From an uncultured Anaerolineaceae bacterium (lineage in GTDB: Bacteria; Chloroflexota; Anaerolineae; Anaerolineales; Anaerolineaceae), in contig CALESS010000518.1 in assembly GCA_937907495.1 (NCBI GenBank), positions 1 through 11,071 on the forward strand: DNA of 11,071 nucleotides. Direction: 5' to 3'. The position numbers were made by a program, and so were the translations under genes. The stretch's first letter is position 1, and the number at the start of each line of letters is the position of its first letter. Below are positions 4,063 to 10,877 of the stretch, piece by piece. The notes beneath the pieces were generated by a model that was given only the letters and a program-made list of their open reading frames with translations, was not told the DNA's origin and searched no databases.

Positions 4063-6525
4063 ATGCCCCCCAAAATCCACCTGGCGTTTCGCTTTCACGG
4101 TAATTTTTATCACTCCTATCGCGGGGATACCGCGGACGAGCTGGGTTTTGGCAAGGATATCCGCATCATCCGCCACATCCTGCAGGTGCTGGATACGTTC
4201 AACCAGCGCGGCGTCCCGGTCTGCGGCACCTGGGACTTTGAAAACTACTTCTCGCTCGAGAGCATCATGTCGCAGCATTGCCCGGATATCATTGCCAGCC
4301 TGCAGCGCCGGGTGAGGGACGGGCAGGATGAGATGCAGATCATGTCCTATAATAATGGGCTGATCAGCGCCCACACCGCCCGCGAGTTCGAGGCAGCCAT
4401 CCAGCGGGCGATCCATAACCCGGGCGGCTCCGGCCTGGCGGACCTGTTCGGCGGCGGGGTTTTCCCCATGGTGCGGCCCCAGGAGATGATGTTTACTCCC
4501 ATCCACCTTCAGCTCTACCCGGCCTGCGGGGTGGATGCGATCAGCCTGTACTACTCCGCCCTGCCCTTCAATGGTTTCAGCAACTTCGTGCCGCCGCTTT
4601 CGCTGGTCCAACGTTATAACCCGCTGCGCCTGGCTTACCCCGGCATTGAGCAGAGCATGACCCTCCTGCCATGTTACAACGTCGGCGACCTGGCGGATCA
4701 CCTCACCCTGCGCCGCTGGCTGGGGCAGATGCGCCGCGATCAGTTGGGGCTGGAAGACCCCCAGGATTTGCTGCTGCTGATTGATCAGGATGCGGATGAC
4801 GCCTTTTGGGAGGGGTTCACCGCGCCCGGCTGGCTCAAGCGGCGCTTTTCCACCCTCCGCGGCCTGGCGGGCCTGCTGGAAAACGTGCAAGATTTGGATT
4901 ACATCGAATTCACCACCCCCGGCCGATACCTGCAAACGCATCCGGTGGTGGGCAGCATTTCCTTCGGCCAGGATACGGCAGATGGCAGCTTTGATGGGCT
5001 TTCCAGTTGGGTGGAGAAGTGGTCCAATCACCGCCTGTTCACCGGCCTTGAACGCGCCCGCATCCTGGATTTGCAAACCCGCCGCCTGCTGCAAGGGCGG
5101 GCGGAACGGCCCGCCGAGATCTGCGGGCGGCTGGAAGCGGCCTTTGAAGCCCGGCTCAAGCTGCTTTCGACCACCCATTTTGGCATGGCTGCCCCGGTGA
5201 TGAACCTGGCACGGGAGGCTGCCGCCCGCCAGTGGGTGGAGCAGGCGATGGAGAACGCCGGGGCAGCTTTTCGCTTGGCGGCCGCGCCGCTGCCCGCCGG
5301 ACATTTCAGCCTGTTGGATTACCGGCGCGGCGAACCCGCCCTGCAGGTGGCCTACCCGGCCCACCCTGCCCGCGGCCTGGTGCGCCTGCCGCTGCGGCAA
5401 GCGGCACCTGAATCCCTTTCCCTGCAAGATGAGGCCGGACAACCCGTTCCCTCTGCCGTGTTGGGCAGGAATTTACTGTTCGTGGCGGAACTGGGCCCGG
5501 AGCAGCGCAAGGATTACCGCATCCGGGGTGGAACCGCCGGGGTGCCTCCTGAAACGCCTGTCCGGGTGGCCGCCCACAGCCTGCAAAATGAAACCCTGCG
5601 CCTGGAATTGGATGAGCACGGGCAGGTGGTGGGATTTGATCTGGGCGGAGAGCAGATCAGCAGCGGGCAGTTCCTGCACAGCCGGGTGACCTATGCGGGA
5701 AAAAGCTGCCGGGTGGAACACTGGGAAGAAACAACCTCACAGAGTGCGGGCGTGGTGGGCTTCAAGCAGCAACGCGGCAGCCTGCGGCTGCCGGGGGGCG
5801 ATCAGGTGCTTTTTGAGCGCGAACTCTTGCTGGCAGCCGGCCTGCCTTACCTCTACCTGCGGATGAAGGTTCATTACCCGCGTACCCCGAACCAGGGCTA
5901 CGAGCGAGGCAAAGCCCGGCGTTTACAGCAAGCCTGGGATAACCGCTGGCAGGAGGTGCTGCCCTGTGAAATCCATCCCCGGCTGGCGGCCCGGGTGCGG
6001 GTCTGGAAACACAACTACTGTGACCATATCAGCAGCTTTGAATTGGACTACGGCAAATTCTCCCGCAACCGGGACCTGGATGAGGTCAATAACCAGGTCA
6101 CGCATGGCTGGCTGGCAGTGAGCGACGGGAAAAACGGACTGTTGGCGGCGCAAAGTGCGGATTCGGCCAGCAATGTGGCCTTTTGTCCATTGCGCACCCG
6201 CCAGGGCAGGCTGATGCTCAACCCATTTGGCACCTACTGGGGCAGACAATATCACTACGGCACGGCGGATACCGGGCTGGGCAAACTGCTGGCGACCACT
6301 TTTTCCGCCGCAGATCAGATCAAGCCGTACGCGCCTTCTTACAATGGCCGGGTCCAGGAGTTCAGCTTGCTGCTGGCGCCTTACGCAGGCGATTGCCCCC
6401 CACCCGGCCTTCAGCACGATGCCGAGGTTTTCGCCTACCCTTACCTTTTGTTGAATGATGAAGAATTCCTGGCGGAGCCGCCTCACCGCACCTGGGAAGG
6501 CAGCGGGTTGGGGGAAGCGCCGTAA
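4063..6525 (+). CDS. Putative glycoside hydrolase, GH38/GH57-like superfamily
   Basis: 820 residues; ATG at 4063 with GGAG at 4052-4055, 7 bases upstream. There is no signal peptide or membrane segment, so the protein is probably cytoplasmic. The N-terminal 270 or so residues resemble the (beta/alpha)7-barrel catalytic domain of GH38/GH57-like enzymes: 'HLAFRFHGNFYHSYRGD' (His12), 'CGTWDFENYFSLE' (Asp58, Glu60), 'VRPQEMMFTP' (Glu141) and 'LLLIDQDADDAFWEGF' (Asp241, Asp243). The remaining part, about 400-810, looks like the beta-sandwich domains that follow the barrel in GH38 proteins, ending in 'FSLLLAPYAGD'. Acidic residues in these blocks are candidate catalytic residues, but I cannot say which is the nucleophile. 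The substrate is unknown (an alpha-mannosidase or alpha-glucan enzyme are options). It stands alone, with its own promoter candidate and a convergent regulator gene downstream. The superfamily call is moderate; the specific family is uncertain. Confidence 0.65.
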   Translation: MPPKIHLAFRFHGNFYHSYRGDTADELGFGKDIRIIRHILQVLDTFNQRGVPVCGTWDFENYFSLESIMSQHCPDIIASLQRRVRDGQDEMQIMSYNNGLISAHTAREFEAAIQRAIHNPGGSGLADLFGGGVFPMVRPQEMMFTPIHLQLYPACGVDAISLYYSALPFNGFSNFVPPLSLVQRYNPLRLAYPGIEQSMTLLPCYNVGDLADHLTLRRWLGQMRRDQLGLEDPQDLLLLIDQDADDAFWEGFTAPGWLKRRFSTLRGLAGLLENVQDLDYIEFTTPGRYLQTHPVVGSISFGQDTADGSFDGLSSWVEKWSNHRLFTGLERARILDLQTRRLLQGRAERPAEICGRLEAAFEARLKLLSTTHFGMAAPVMNLAREAAARQWVEQAMENAGAAFRLAAAPLPAGHFSLLDYRRGEPALQVAYPAHPARGLVRLPLRQAAPESLSLQDEAGQPVPSAVLGRNLLFVAELGPEQRKDYRIRGGTAGVPPETPVRVAAHSLQNETLRLELDEHGQVVGFDLGGEQISSGQFLHSRVTYAGKSCRVEHWEETTSQSAGVVGFKQQRGSLRLPGGDQVLFERELLLAAGLPYLYLRMKVHYPRTPNQGYERGKARRLQQAWDNRWQEVLPCEIHPRLAARVRVWKHNYCDHISSFELDYGKFSRNRDLDEVNNQVTHGWLAVSDGKNGLLAAQSADSASNVAFCPLRTRQGRLMLNPFGTYWGRQYHYGTADTGLGKLLATTFSAADQIKPYAPSYNGRVQEFSLLLAPYAGDCPPPGLQHDAEVFAYPYLLLNDEEFLAEPPHRTWEGSGLGEAP

Positions 6526-6599
6526 TCCGGATCGGCGGGGGCGTAACGAATCGGTAATCGGCTACTGGAAAGCCCTCAACCCCGGGCAGGCAGCCCTCG

Positions 6600-7295
6600 T
6601 CAATGGGGCTGGATTTCCACCTTCACATGACTGCTGATGGCTTTCCCCAAGATTTCTGTCTGCTGCTTTTCCCCCACCCGCACTTGTTGCGTGCCATCCA
6701 GCGGGTTCAATTGCACCACCATGAGTTCTGCGTTGGGGAAGATTCCGATTGAGTGCAGAAAAACCAACATCTCCGAATCCTGGTCGGTGATTTGCCGCAC
6801 AATTCCACCTTCCCCGGCGCGCAAATCTGCCAATAGCACCAACCTGCGCGGGTCCACCAGGATGGAATTGCTGTCCGGGATGGGATCACCATGTGGATCG
6901 TAGGCTGGATCATCCAGCAGCGCTGCCAGCCGGTCAATGAAATAGGGCGACACCACATGCTCCAACTCTTCCGCTTCCTCATGAATGCGATCCAGTGGGA
7001 ATTCGAGAATTTGATACAGAAATTGTTCGATCAGGCGATGCCGGCGCACAATCTGCAGGGCTGCCTTCTCGCCTTCCGGGGTTAACAGGACCCCATAATG
7101 TTTGCGGTAAGACACCAACTCCGGATGGCTTTCCGCCAGTTTTTGCAGCATATTGGTGACGGATGCGGCCCGGACTTCCAACGCAGCCGCCAGCGCCACG
7201 GTGGAGGTGGGCTGACCGCTGCGGGTTTGGGTGTAAATGGTTTTCAGGTAGTCCTGTTCGGATGCGCTTAAGAGATAGTTTGCGGGGTTCATCAT
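6600..7295 (-). CDS. DtxR/MntR-family metal-dependent transcriptional regulator with C-terminal FeoA-like (SH3) domain
   Basis: 231 residues from ATG at 7295. AAAGGTG on the minus strand (7309-7303) lies 7 bases upstream; a longer in-frame start at 7325 would overlap feoB. Domains: winged helix about 10-75 (SEQDYLKTIYTQ, then SVTNMLQKLAE and YGVLLTPEGEKAAL), dimerisation/metal domain about 80-140, SH3/FeoA-like domain about 150-231. Metal ligands by alignment with DtxR/MntR: Asp15, His86, Glu90, His105, Glu109, Glu112, His113. Glu109 replaces the Cys102 of DtxR and Asp15 the Met10, which is the MntR-like state, while the MntR Glu11 position is Lys. Mn(II) versus Fe(II) sensing is therefore open, but its place as the last gene of the feo operon, 13 bases after the FeoB membrane half, favours autoregulated control of iron uptake. 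It is a cytoplasmic DNA-binding dimer by family. Confidence 0.9.
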   Translation of the reverse strand: MMNPANYLLSASEQDYLKTIYTQTRSGQPTSTVALAAALEVRAASVTNMLQKLAESHPELVSYRKHYGVLLTPEGEKAALQIVRRHRLIEQFLYQILEFPLDRIHEEAEELEHVVSPYFIDRLAALLDDPAYDPHGDPIPDSNSILVDPRRLVLLADLRAGEGGIVRQITDQDSEMLVFLHSIGIFPNAELMVVQLNPLDGTQQVRVGEKQQTEILGKAISSHVKVEIQPH

Positions 7296-7308
7296 CTGGC
7301 TGCACCTT

Positions 7309-8697
7309 TCAGAATAAACGCACAATCGTGGCTGTCAAAAAGGTCACCAAGAACGCCAGGCCAAGCGTAATCACCACGCTCAATGTCGTCCACTTATAAC
7401 TCTTCGTTTCCTTGTAAATCGTCATGATGGTGGTGGCACAAGGATTATGCAGCAGGGAGAAAAGCATCAGGTTGACCGCGGTCAGCATGGTCCATCCGTG
7501 ACCATCCACCAACAGGGTGCGCAGGGTGTTCATATCCGGGGGGTCCGTCATCATGCCCACTCCCATGTAGACCATCATCATTGTGGGGACGACAATTTCG
7601 TTGGCGGGAATGGCGATGATATATGCCAACAGGATGACCCCATCCAGCCCCAGCAACACGCCAAACGGATTGAGAAAATCCGCCGCGTGCTGCGCCAGGC
7701 TCAGCCCCCCCACATTGATGTTGGCCAGGATCCAGATCACCGCTCCGGCCGGGGCGGCGGTCAGAAGGGCGCGCCAGAGCACAAAGACCGTGCGGTCAAT
7801 GAAGGAAGTATAGAGAATGCGCCCAATATTGGGACGGCGGTAGGGCGGCAGCTCCAGGGTAAAGGCAGAGGCCTCCCCTTTCAGCACCGTTTTAGAAAGC
7901 CCCCAGGAGACGAGCAGGGTGAAGAACACCCCCACCAACACCACCCCCACCACCGCACCGGCTGCGGCAAAGGAGGCAAAAGCCGGGGGAAAAGCCGCCG
8001 CCACAAAAATGGTAGCCAGCATGATGAGGGTGGGAAAGCGGCCATTGCAAGGCACGAAGTTATTGGTCAGGATGGCAATCAGGCGCTCACGCGGCGAATC
8101 AATCACCCGCGTCGCAACGACTCCGGCGGCATTACAGCCGAAGCCCATCGCCATGGTCAACGATTGTTTGCCATGGGCACCGGCGCGCTTGAAAAGAAAA
8201 TCCAGGTTGAAGGCAACCCGCGGCAGGTATCCCAGGTCTTCCAGAATTGTGAAGATGGGGAAGAAAATTGCCATCGGGGGCAGCATCACCGAGATGACCC
8301 AGGCCAGGCCGCGATAAACCCCATGCCACAGGAAGCCCGTAATCCACCAGGGAATCCCCCATTGGGTAAACAGCGCAGCGGCTTGATCTTCCAGAAAGAA
8401 CAAGCCCTTGGCCAGCAAGGCGGAAGGCGCATTCGCACCCACGATCGTGACCCAAAATACACCCGCCAGCAATAGCAACATCAGCGGCAGACCAAAGATG
8501 GGCGAAGTTACCAGGCGGTCAATGCGCTGGTCGAGGTCATATTTCTTTTGCGAGCCGACCTGCACCGCCCGCTGGGTGATCCGTTCCACCTCTGCATAGA
8601 GGGATTTGACCATTTCATCGCGAAACCCGCTGGAGAGCTGAGGCCGCAGGGCATCCGCCTGGTCAATAATATCTTGAGGGGTGAGGGTGGAATTCAT
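7309..8697 (-). CDS. feoB: Ferrous iron transporter FeoB, membrane-permease half (split FeoB, C-terminal part)
   Basis: 462 residues from ATG at 8697 (an ATG at 8700 precedes it). The protein lacks a GTPase domain and starts with the linker helix that follows it in full-length FeoB, then has roughly eight to nine membrane segments. FeoB landmarks (numbered from the first ATG): 'GFGCNAAGVVATRVI' gate motif (Cys189), 'FVPCNGRFPT' (Cys218), 'ELPPYRRPN' (283-291 region) and 'LLHNPCATTI' (Cys421). These Cys residues are conserved in the FeoB pore. The family moves Fe(II) across the inner membrane. The GTPase half is the gene just upstream in the same reading frame: only TAG plus two codons lie between them. 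The ribosome site AGGAG overlaps that stop codon, so translation is probably coupled and the two polypeptides reassemble. Length is what is expected for a FeoB permease without its G domain, so this is a functional split and not an obvious degenerate gene. Confidence 0.93.
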   Translation of the reverse strand: MNSTLTPQDIIDQADALRPQLSSGFRDEMVKSLYAEVERITQRAVQVGSQKKYDLDQRIDRLVTSPIFGLPLMLLLLAGVFWVTIVGANAPSALLAKGLFFLEDQAAALFTQWGIPWWITGFLWHGVYRGLAWVISVMLPPMAIFFPIFTILEDLGYLPRVAFNLDFLFKRAGAHGKQSLTMAMGFGCNAAGVVATRVIDSPRERLIAILTNNFVPCNGRFPTLIMLATIFVAAAFPPAFASFAAAGAVVGVVLVGVFFTLLVSWGLSKTVLKGEASAFTLELPPYRRPNIGRILYTSFIDRTVFVLWRALLTAAPAGAVIWILANINVGGLSLAQHAADFLNPFGVLLGLDGVILLAYIIAIPANEIVVPTMMMVYMGVGMMTDPPDMNTLRTLLVDGHGWTMLTAVNLMLFSLLHNPCATTIMTIYKETKSYKWTTLSVVITLGLAFLVTFLTATIVRLF

Positions 8698-8703
8698 CAT
8701 GGT

Positions 8704-8708
8704 CTCCT
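8704..8708 (-). promoter_or_regulatory. Shine-Dalgarno coupling the two FeoB halves
   Basis: The minus-strand junction reads TAGGAGACCATGATG: the stop codon of the GTPase half (8709-8707) overlaps AGGAG (8708-8704), which is 6 bases before the ATG at 8697 and 3 bases before the ATG at 8700. This favours 8697 and supports coupled re-initiation. Confidence 0.65.
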
Positions 8709-9534
8709 ATTGCCGCCCTTCCACCGCCATCTTGCGGCTAAAGCTGACATCGGATCGTTGTTGGCTGCTGACCATTTCAGCAATTTCTCCATTTAAGATC
8801 GCCTCCTGGACCCGGGCATCGCCATCCAACAGGCGGATGGCCAACCACCGGGCGTTGGGTATGCCCGGATAGATCTGTTCGATCTGTTGGCTGAGGGTGG
8901 AGATGGCGCGTTGCAACTCGGGGGTGCCTTGCACCCGTAATGCGTGGGTCTGGATTTCTCCGGTGATGACATCGCTGATGGTGGAAAGCAATGTTTGCAG
9001 CCCTTCACCACTGCGGGCGGTAATCGGGATGGCCGGAACGCCCAGGTCGCGGGAGAGACTGCGCACATCCACCTGGATGCCCTTGCGGCGGGCCTCATCC
9101 ATCAGGTTGACAGCCACCACCACTTTTTCGGTAATTTCCATCACTTGCAGCACCAGGTTCAGGTTCCGTTCCAACGCGGTAGCATCAGTGACCACCACCG
9201 TGCAATCCGGTTGGCCGAACAGGATAAAATTACGCGCCACTTCTTCATCTTGCGAGGCGGAAAGCAGCGAGTAGGTTCCGGGTAGATCCACCAGTTTATA
9301 GCGCACCCCGCTAAATTCGTAGCCACCTTCCGCCCGGGTCACGGTTTTCCCCGGCCAGTTGCCGGTATGCTGATTGAGGCCGGTAAGGGCATTGAACAGA
9401 GTAGATTTACCGGTATTGGGGTTCCCGGCCAGGGCCACCACCTTATCGAATTTTTCCAGTTTTAAACCCATTTGTTCCAGGCGGGCATTGGCCGGGCAGG
9501 TTTCACAAGGGGAGGTAGAGAGAACTTTTGACAT
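8707..9534 (-). CDS. feoB: FeoB GTPase half (split FeoB, N-terminal part)
   Basis: 275 residues. ATG at 9534; the upstream ribosome site is weak (GGATGG on the minus strand, 9546-9541). The G-protein motifs are complete: G1 GNPNTGKS (37-44), G2 Thr64 in GNWPGKTV, G3 DLPG (83-86), G4 NLMD (143-146), G5 TARSGEG (172-178). The helical guanine-dissociation-inhibitor-like domain fills about 200-260. There are no membrane segments, so it is a cytoplasmic GTPase that must associate with the separate permease half encoded next. The N-terminus bears a short extension with CETC (Cys10, Cys13) before the G domain; E. coli FeoB starts almost directly with the G domain, so this could be a metal or redox site. 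The gene is the second of the iron operon, 31 bases after the DtxR-FeoA fusion, and is in frame with the permease gene. The split is real in this sequence unless the TAG is a sequencing error. Confidence 0.93.
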   Translation of the reverse strand: MSKVLSTSPCETCPANARLEQMGLKLEKFDKVVALAGNPNTGKSTLFNALTGLNQHTGNWPGKTVTRAEGGYEFSGVRYKLVDLPGTYSLLSASQDEEVARNFILFGQPDCTVVVTDATALERNLNLVLQVMEITEKVVVAVNLMDEARRKGIQVDVRSLSRDLGVPAIPITARSGEGLQTLLSTISDVITGEIQTHALRVQGTPELQRAISTLSQQIEQIYPGIPNARWLAIRLLDGDARVQEAILNGEIAEMVSSQQRSDVSFSRKMAVEGRQ

Positions 9535-9565
9535 CAGTAACCATCCATTATTTTTTTTGAGAGTT

Positions 9566-10588
9566 TTACGATTGAATGGGCCGGACCCAGATCATGCTGG
9601 ATTGGTCTTTCCGCAAGGCAATCAATGTTCCGCGGACGCGGTAAGCGCGGGGATCGCGAAAGGCGTTTTCTAATTCGGGGAAGATCGTGGTTCCGGGCGT
9701 TAAACCGAGATCGAGGAAGCGCCGGCGGGTGAAGCCCTGGCACCGGTCGTCAATGCGTACGATCTCAGCGGAGACCATGGGCAGGAGGTTGCCCAGGGGA
9801 ATCGCTTGCGGATCTGGCTGCCCGCGGACTGATTCCGGGAAAACGGTGACGTTTTCTGCGATGGAAGGAGCCAGGGCATATTCATCTTCACCACTCCTCA
9901 AAACCACCCGTTCGGGGGTCATTTCCTGGACGGTAATCGTTTGGCCAACATACAGCCCTTCTGCCAGCAATTGTGCATAGGCCAGCGGCGGTTCGTCCTC
10001 CAAATGGCTGATCTGGCCGCGCTGCCCCGGTTCCATGCGAACCAACGGTAAGCTCGGTCGGTCATCGCGCATCACGCCCGCCGCATTGGGGATCGGGTCA
10101 CCATGCGGATCGCGGGCGGGGTAGCCCATTGCCGCATCCAGGGCGTTCACTTCCTCAACCCCCAGCTGGTGTTCGCGGCGGTGGGCGGCGGTATGAACTT
10201 GCTCCAATGGCATGCGCGCTTCATCAGCCAGGTAACGTTCCCACAAGCGGTGGGCGCGGATCACCTGGAGAGCCCACCGTTGACCTTCCGCCGTCAGGCT
10301 CAACCCGTGGGTTTGCTCCACCTCGATCAACTGCTGTGCCTTTAAGTTGGCGAGCAGCGACTGTACTGCCGGGAGGGAGATTTTCAACTCCACGGCAAGC
10401 CGGTATTGGTCTACCTTCTGGCCTTCTTCTTGAAGGTTGAAAATTAATTTAAGGGCATCTTCCACCCGTTGGCGTTGATTAATTTCCCGCTGAACGGCCC
10501 AGCGAACCAGCATCCGCTTGACGGCGAACCAGGCTGCTGACAAGCCCAGCAGGGCAAGGAAAAGCCATAAGATAAGCGAAGGTTCCAT
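9566..10588 (-). CDS. Membrane-anchored DtxR-like protein fused to FeoA domain
   Basis: 340 residues from ATG at 10588; AGGA on the minus strand (10598-10595) is 6 bases upstream, better placed than for the ATG at 10591. Numbering below counts from 10591. Residues 5-25 form one membrane segment followed by KR, R, R, so the rest should lie in the cytoplasm. A DtxR-type winged helix spans about 40-105 (EDALKLIFNLQEEG, then LLANLKAQQLIEV and LSLTAEGQRWALQV). A dimer/metal domain spans about 108-170 with His114, Glu118, His133, His137, Glu140 and His141 at DtxR-type ligand positions; His137 stands where DtxR has Cys102. A first SH3-like region spans about 188-250. A FeoA domain ends the protein (about 270-338, 'RRRFLDLGLTPGTTIFP' and 'RGTLIALRKDQ'). 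FeoA is otherwise missing from this operon, so the fusion probably supplies it at the membrane next to FeoB. Whether the tethered helix-turn-helix still binds DNA is unknown. Confidence 0.88.
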   Translation of the reverse strand: MEPSLILWLFLALLGLSAAWFAVKRMLVRWAVQREINQRQRVEDALKLIFNLQEEGQKVDQYRLAVELKISLPAVQSLLANLKAQQLIEVEQTHGLSLTAEGQRWALQVIRAHRLWERYLADEARMPLEQVHTAAHRREHQLGVEEVNALDAAMGYPARDPHGDPIPNAAGVMRDDRPSLPLVRMEPGQRGQISHLEDEPPLAYAQLLAEGLYVGQTITVQEMTPERVVLRSGEDEYALAPSIAENVTVFPESVRGQPDPQAIPLGNLLPMVSAEIVRIDDRCQGFTRRRFLDLGLTPGTTIFPELENAFRDPRAYRVRGTLIALRKDQSSMIWVRPIQS

Positions 10589-10608
10589 CATCCATCCTGT
10601 AGATGTAG

Positions 10609-10639
10609 CTAATATAAAATTTAGGTGTGACTATATTAC
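10609..10639. promoter_or_regulatory. Candidate DtxR-family operator upstream of the iron operon
   Basis: Plus-strand 10621-10639 begins with TTAGGT, an exact DtxR/IdeR half-site, and by eye agrees at 12 of 19 positions with the iron-box consensus TTAGGTTAGCCTAACCTAA. It also forms an imperfect dyad, ATTTAG-N6-CTATAT, at 10619-10636. A second, overlapping CTAA-N8-TTAG dyad lies at 10609-10624. The site covers the predicted -10 and start of transcription, the position expected for a repressor. Confidence 0.5.
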
Positions 10640-10661
10640 GTCAATTCGAGGGGATTGTCAA
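10633..10661 (-). promoter_or_regulatory. Predicted sigma70-type promoter of the iron (feo) operon
   Basis: On the minus strand a perfect TTGACA (10661-10656) is followed after exactly 17 bases by TAATAT (10638-10633; 4 of 6, with the key first two and last positions kept). Transcription would begin near 10626, giving a leader of about 38 bases before the DtxR-FeoA fusion gene. All four minus-strand genes down to 6600 are closely spaced, so this may drive the whole operon. Confidence 0.55.
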
Positions 10662-10770
10662 GAGAAAGTGCGTTCCGGGGGGCGCCTGGCCGGGCGATCC
10701 CGCGGGGGGAATATTTGTGGGCTGATTGTATGTGTAACCGGATGGGCCCATCCCCCGCTCGCCCCCACCC
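10662..10770. other. Intergenic spacer with no recognised feature
   Basis: Between the iron-operon promoter and the repeat array I see no credible gene; short plus-strand ORFs here have no ribosome site or recognisable protein pattern. The stretch is GC-rich with runs of C and G. Confidence 0.5.
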
Positions 10771-10804
10771 TTGCATCCATTCACGAATTTTTAAATCCGG
10801 TTTT

Positions 10805-10845
10805 CTCCGTGCCTCTGTGGCTCTGTGGTTAAAAGTATCTCCGTG
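10805..10845. repeat. CTCYGTG heptamer cluster in the repeat core
   Basis: Within the core, the heptamer CTCCGTG/CTCTGTG occurs four times: 10805-10811, 10813-10819, 10821-10827 (8-base phase) and 10839-10845. The same cluster recurs 138 bases later in unit 2. Similar CTCYGTG-rich intergenic repeats are, as I recall, common in environmental bacterial genomes; their function is unknown. Confidence 0.7.
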
Positions 10846-10853
10846 GCCTCGGC

Positions 10854-10877
10854 AGGGGCGACCAGATGGTCGCCCCT
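10854..10877. repeat. Perfect 10-bp inverted repeat (GC-rich hairpin) in repeat unit 1
   Basis: AGGGGCGACC at 10854-10863 pairs perfectly with GGTCGCCCCT at 10868-10877 around the loop AGAT. Unit 2 carries a shortened, imperfect version near 10992-11016. No T-run follows, so a simple intrinsic terminator is not supported. Confidence 0.75.

Noticed and set aside
4027..5442. 471-codon minus-strand open frame inside the glycosidase gene
   Set aside because: It is antisense to a gene with clear protein-family patterns, is rich in low-complexity Gln/Gly/His text, and resembles no protein; it reflects GC-rich codon structure.
6591..6611. Possible bidirectional terminator: CAGCCC and GGGCTG around a 9-base loop between convergent genes
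   Set aside because: Stem is only 6 bp, overlaps the stop of the regulator gene, and has no T-run in either direction.
7447..8475. 342-codon plus-strand open frame opposite the FeoB permease half
   Set aside because: Its sequence is His/Gln/Gly-rich and unlike a folded protein, while the minus-strand frame carries all FeoB motifs.
9551..9558. Run of eight T between the DtxR-FeoA fusion and the FeoB GTPase half, considered as a terminator or frameshift site
   Set aside because: It is a run of A on the coding strand, has no preceding hairpin, and lies outside both coding regions.
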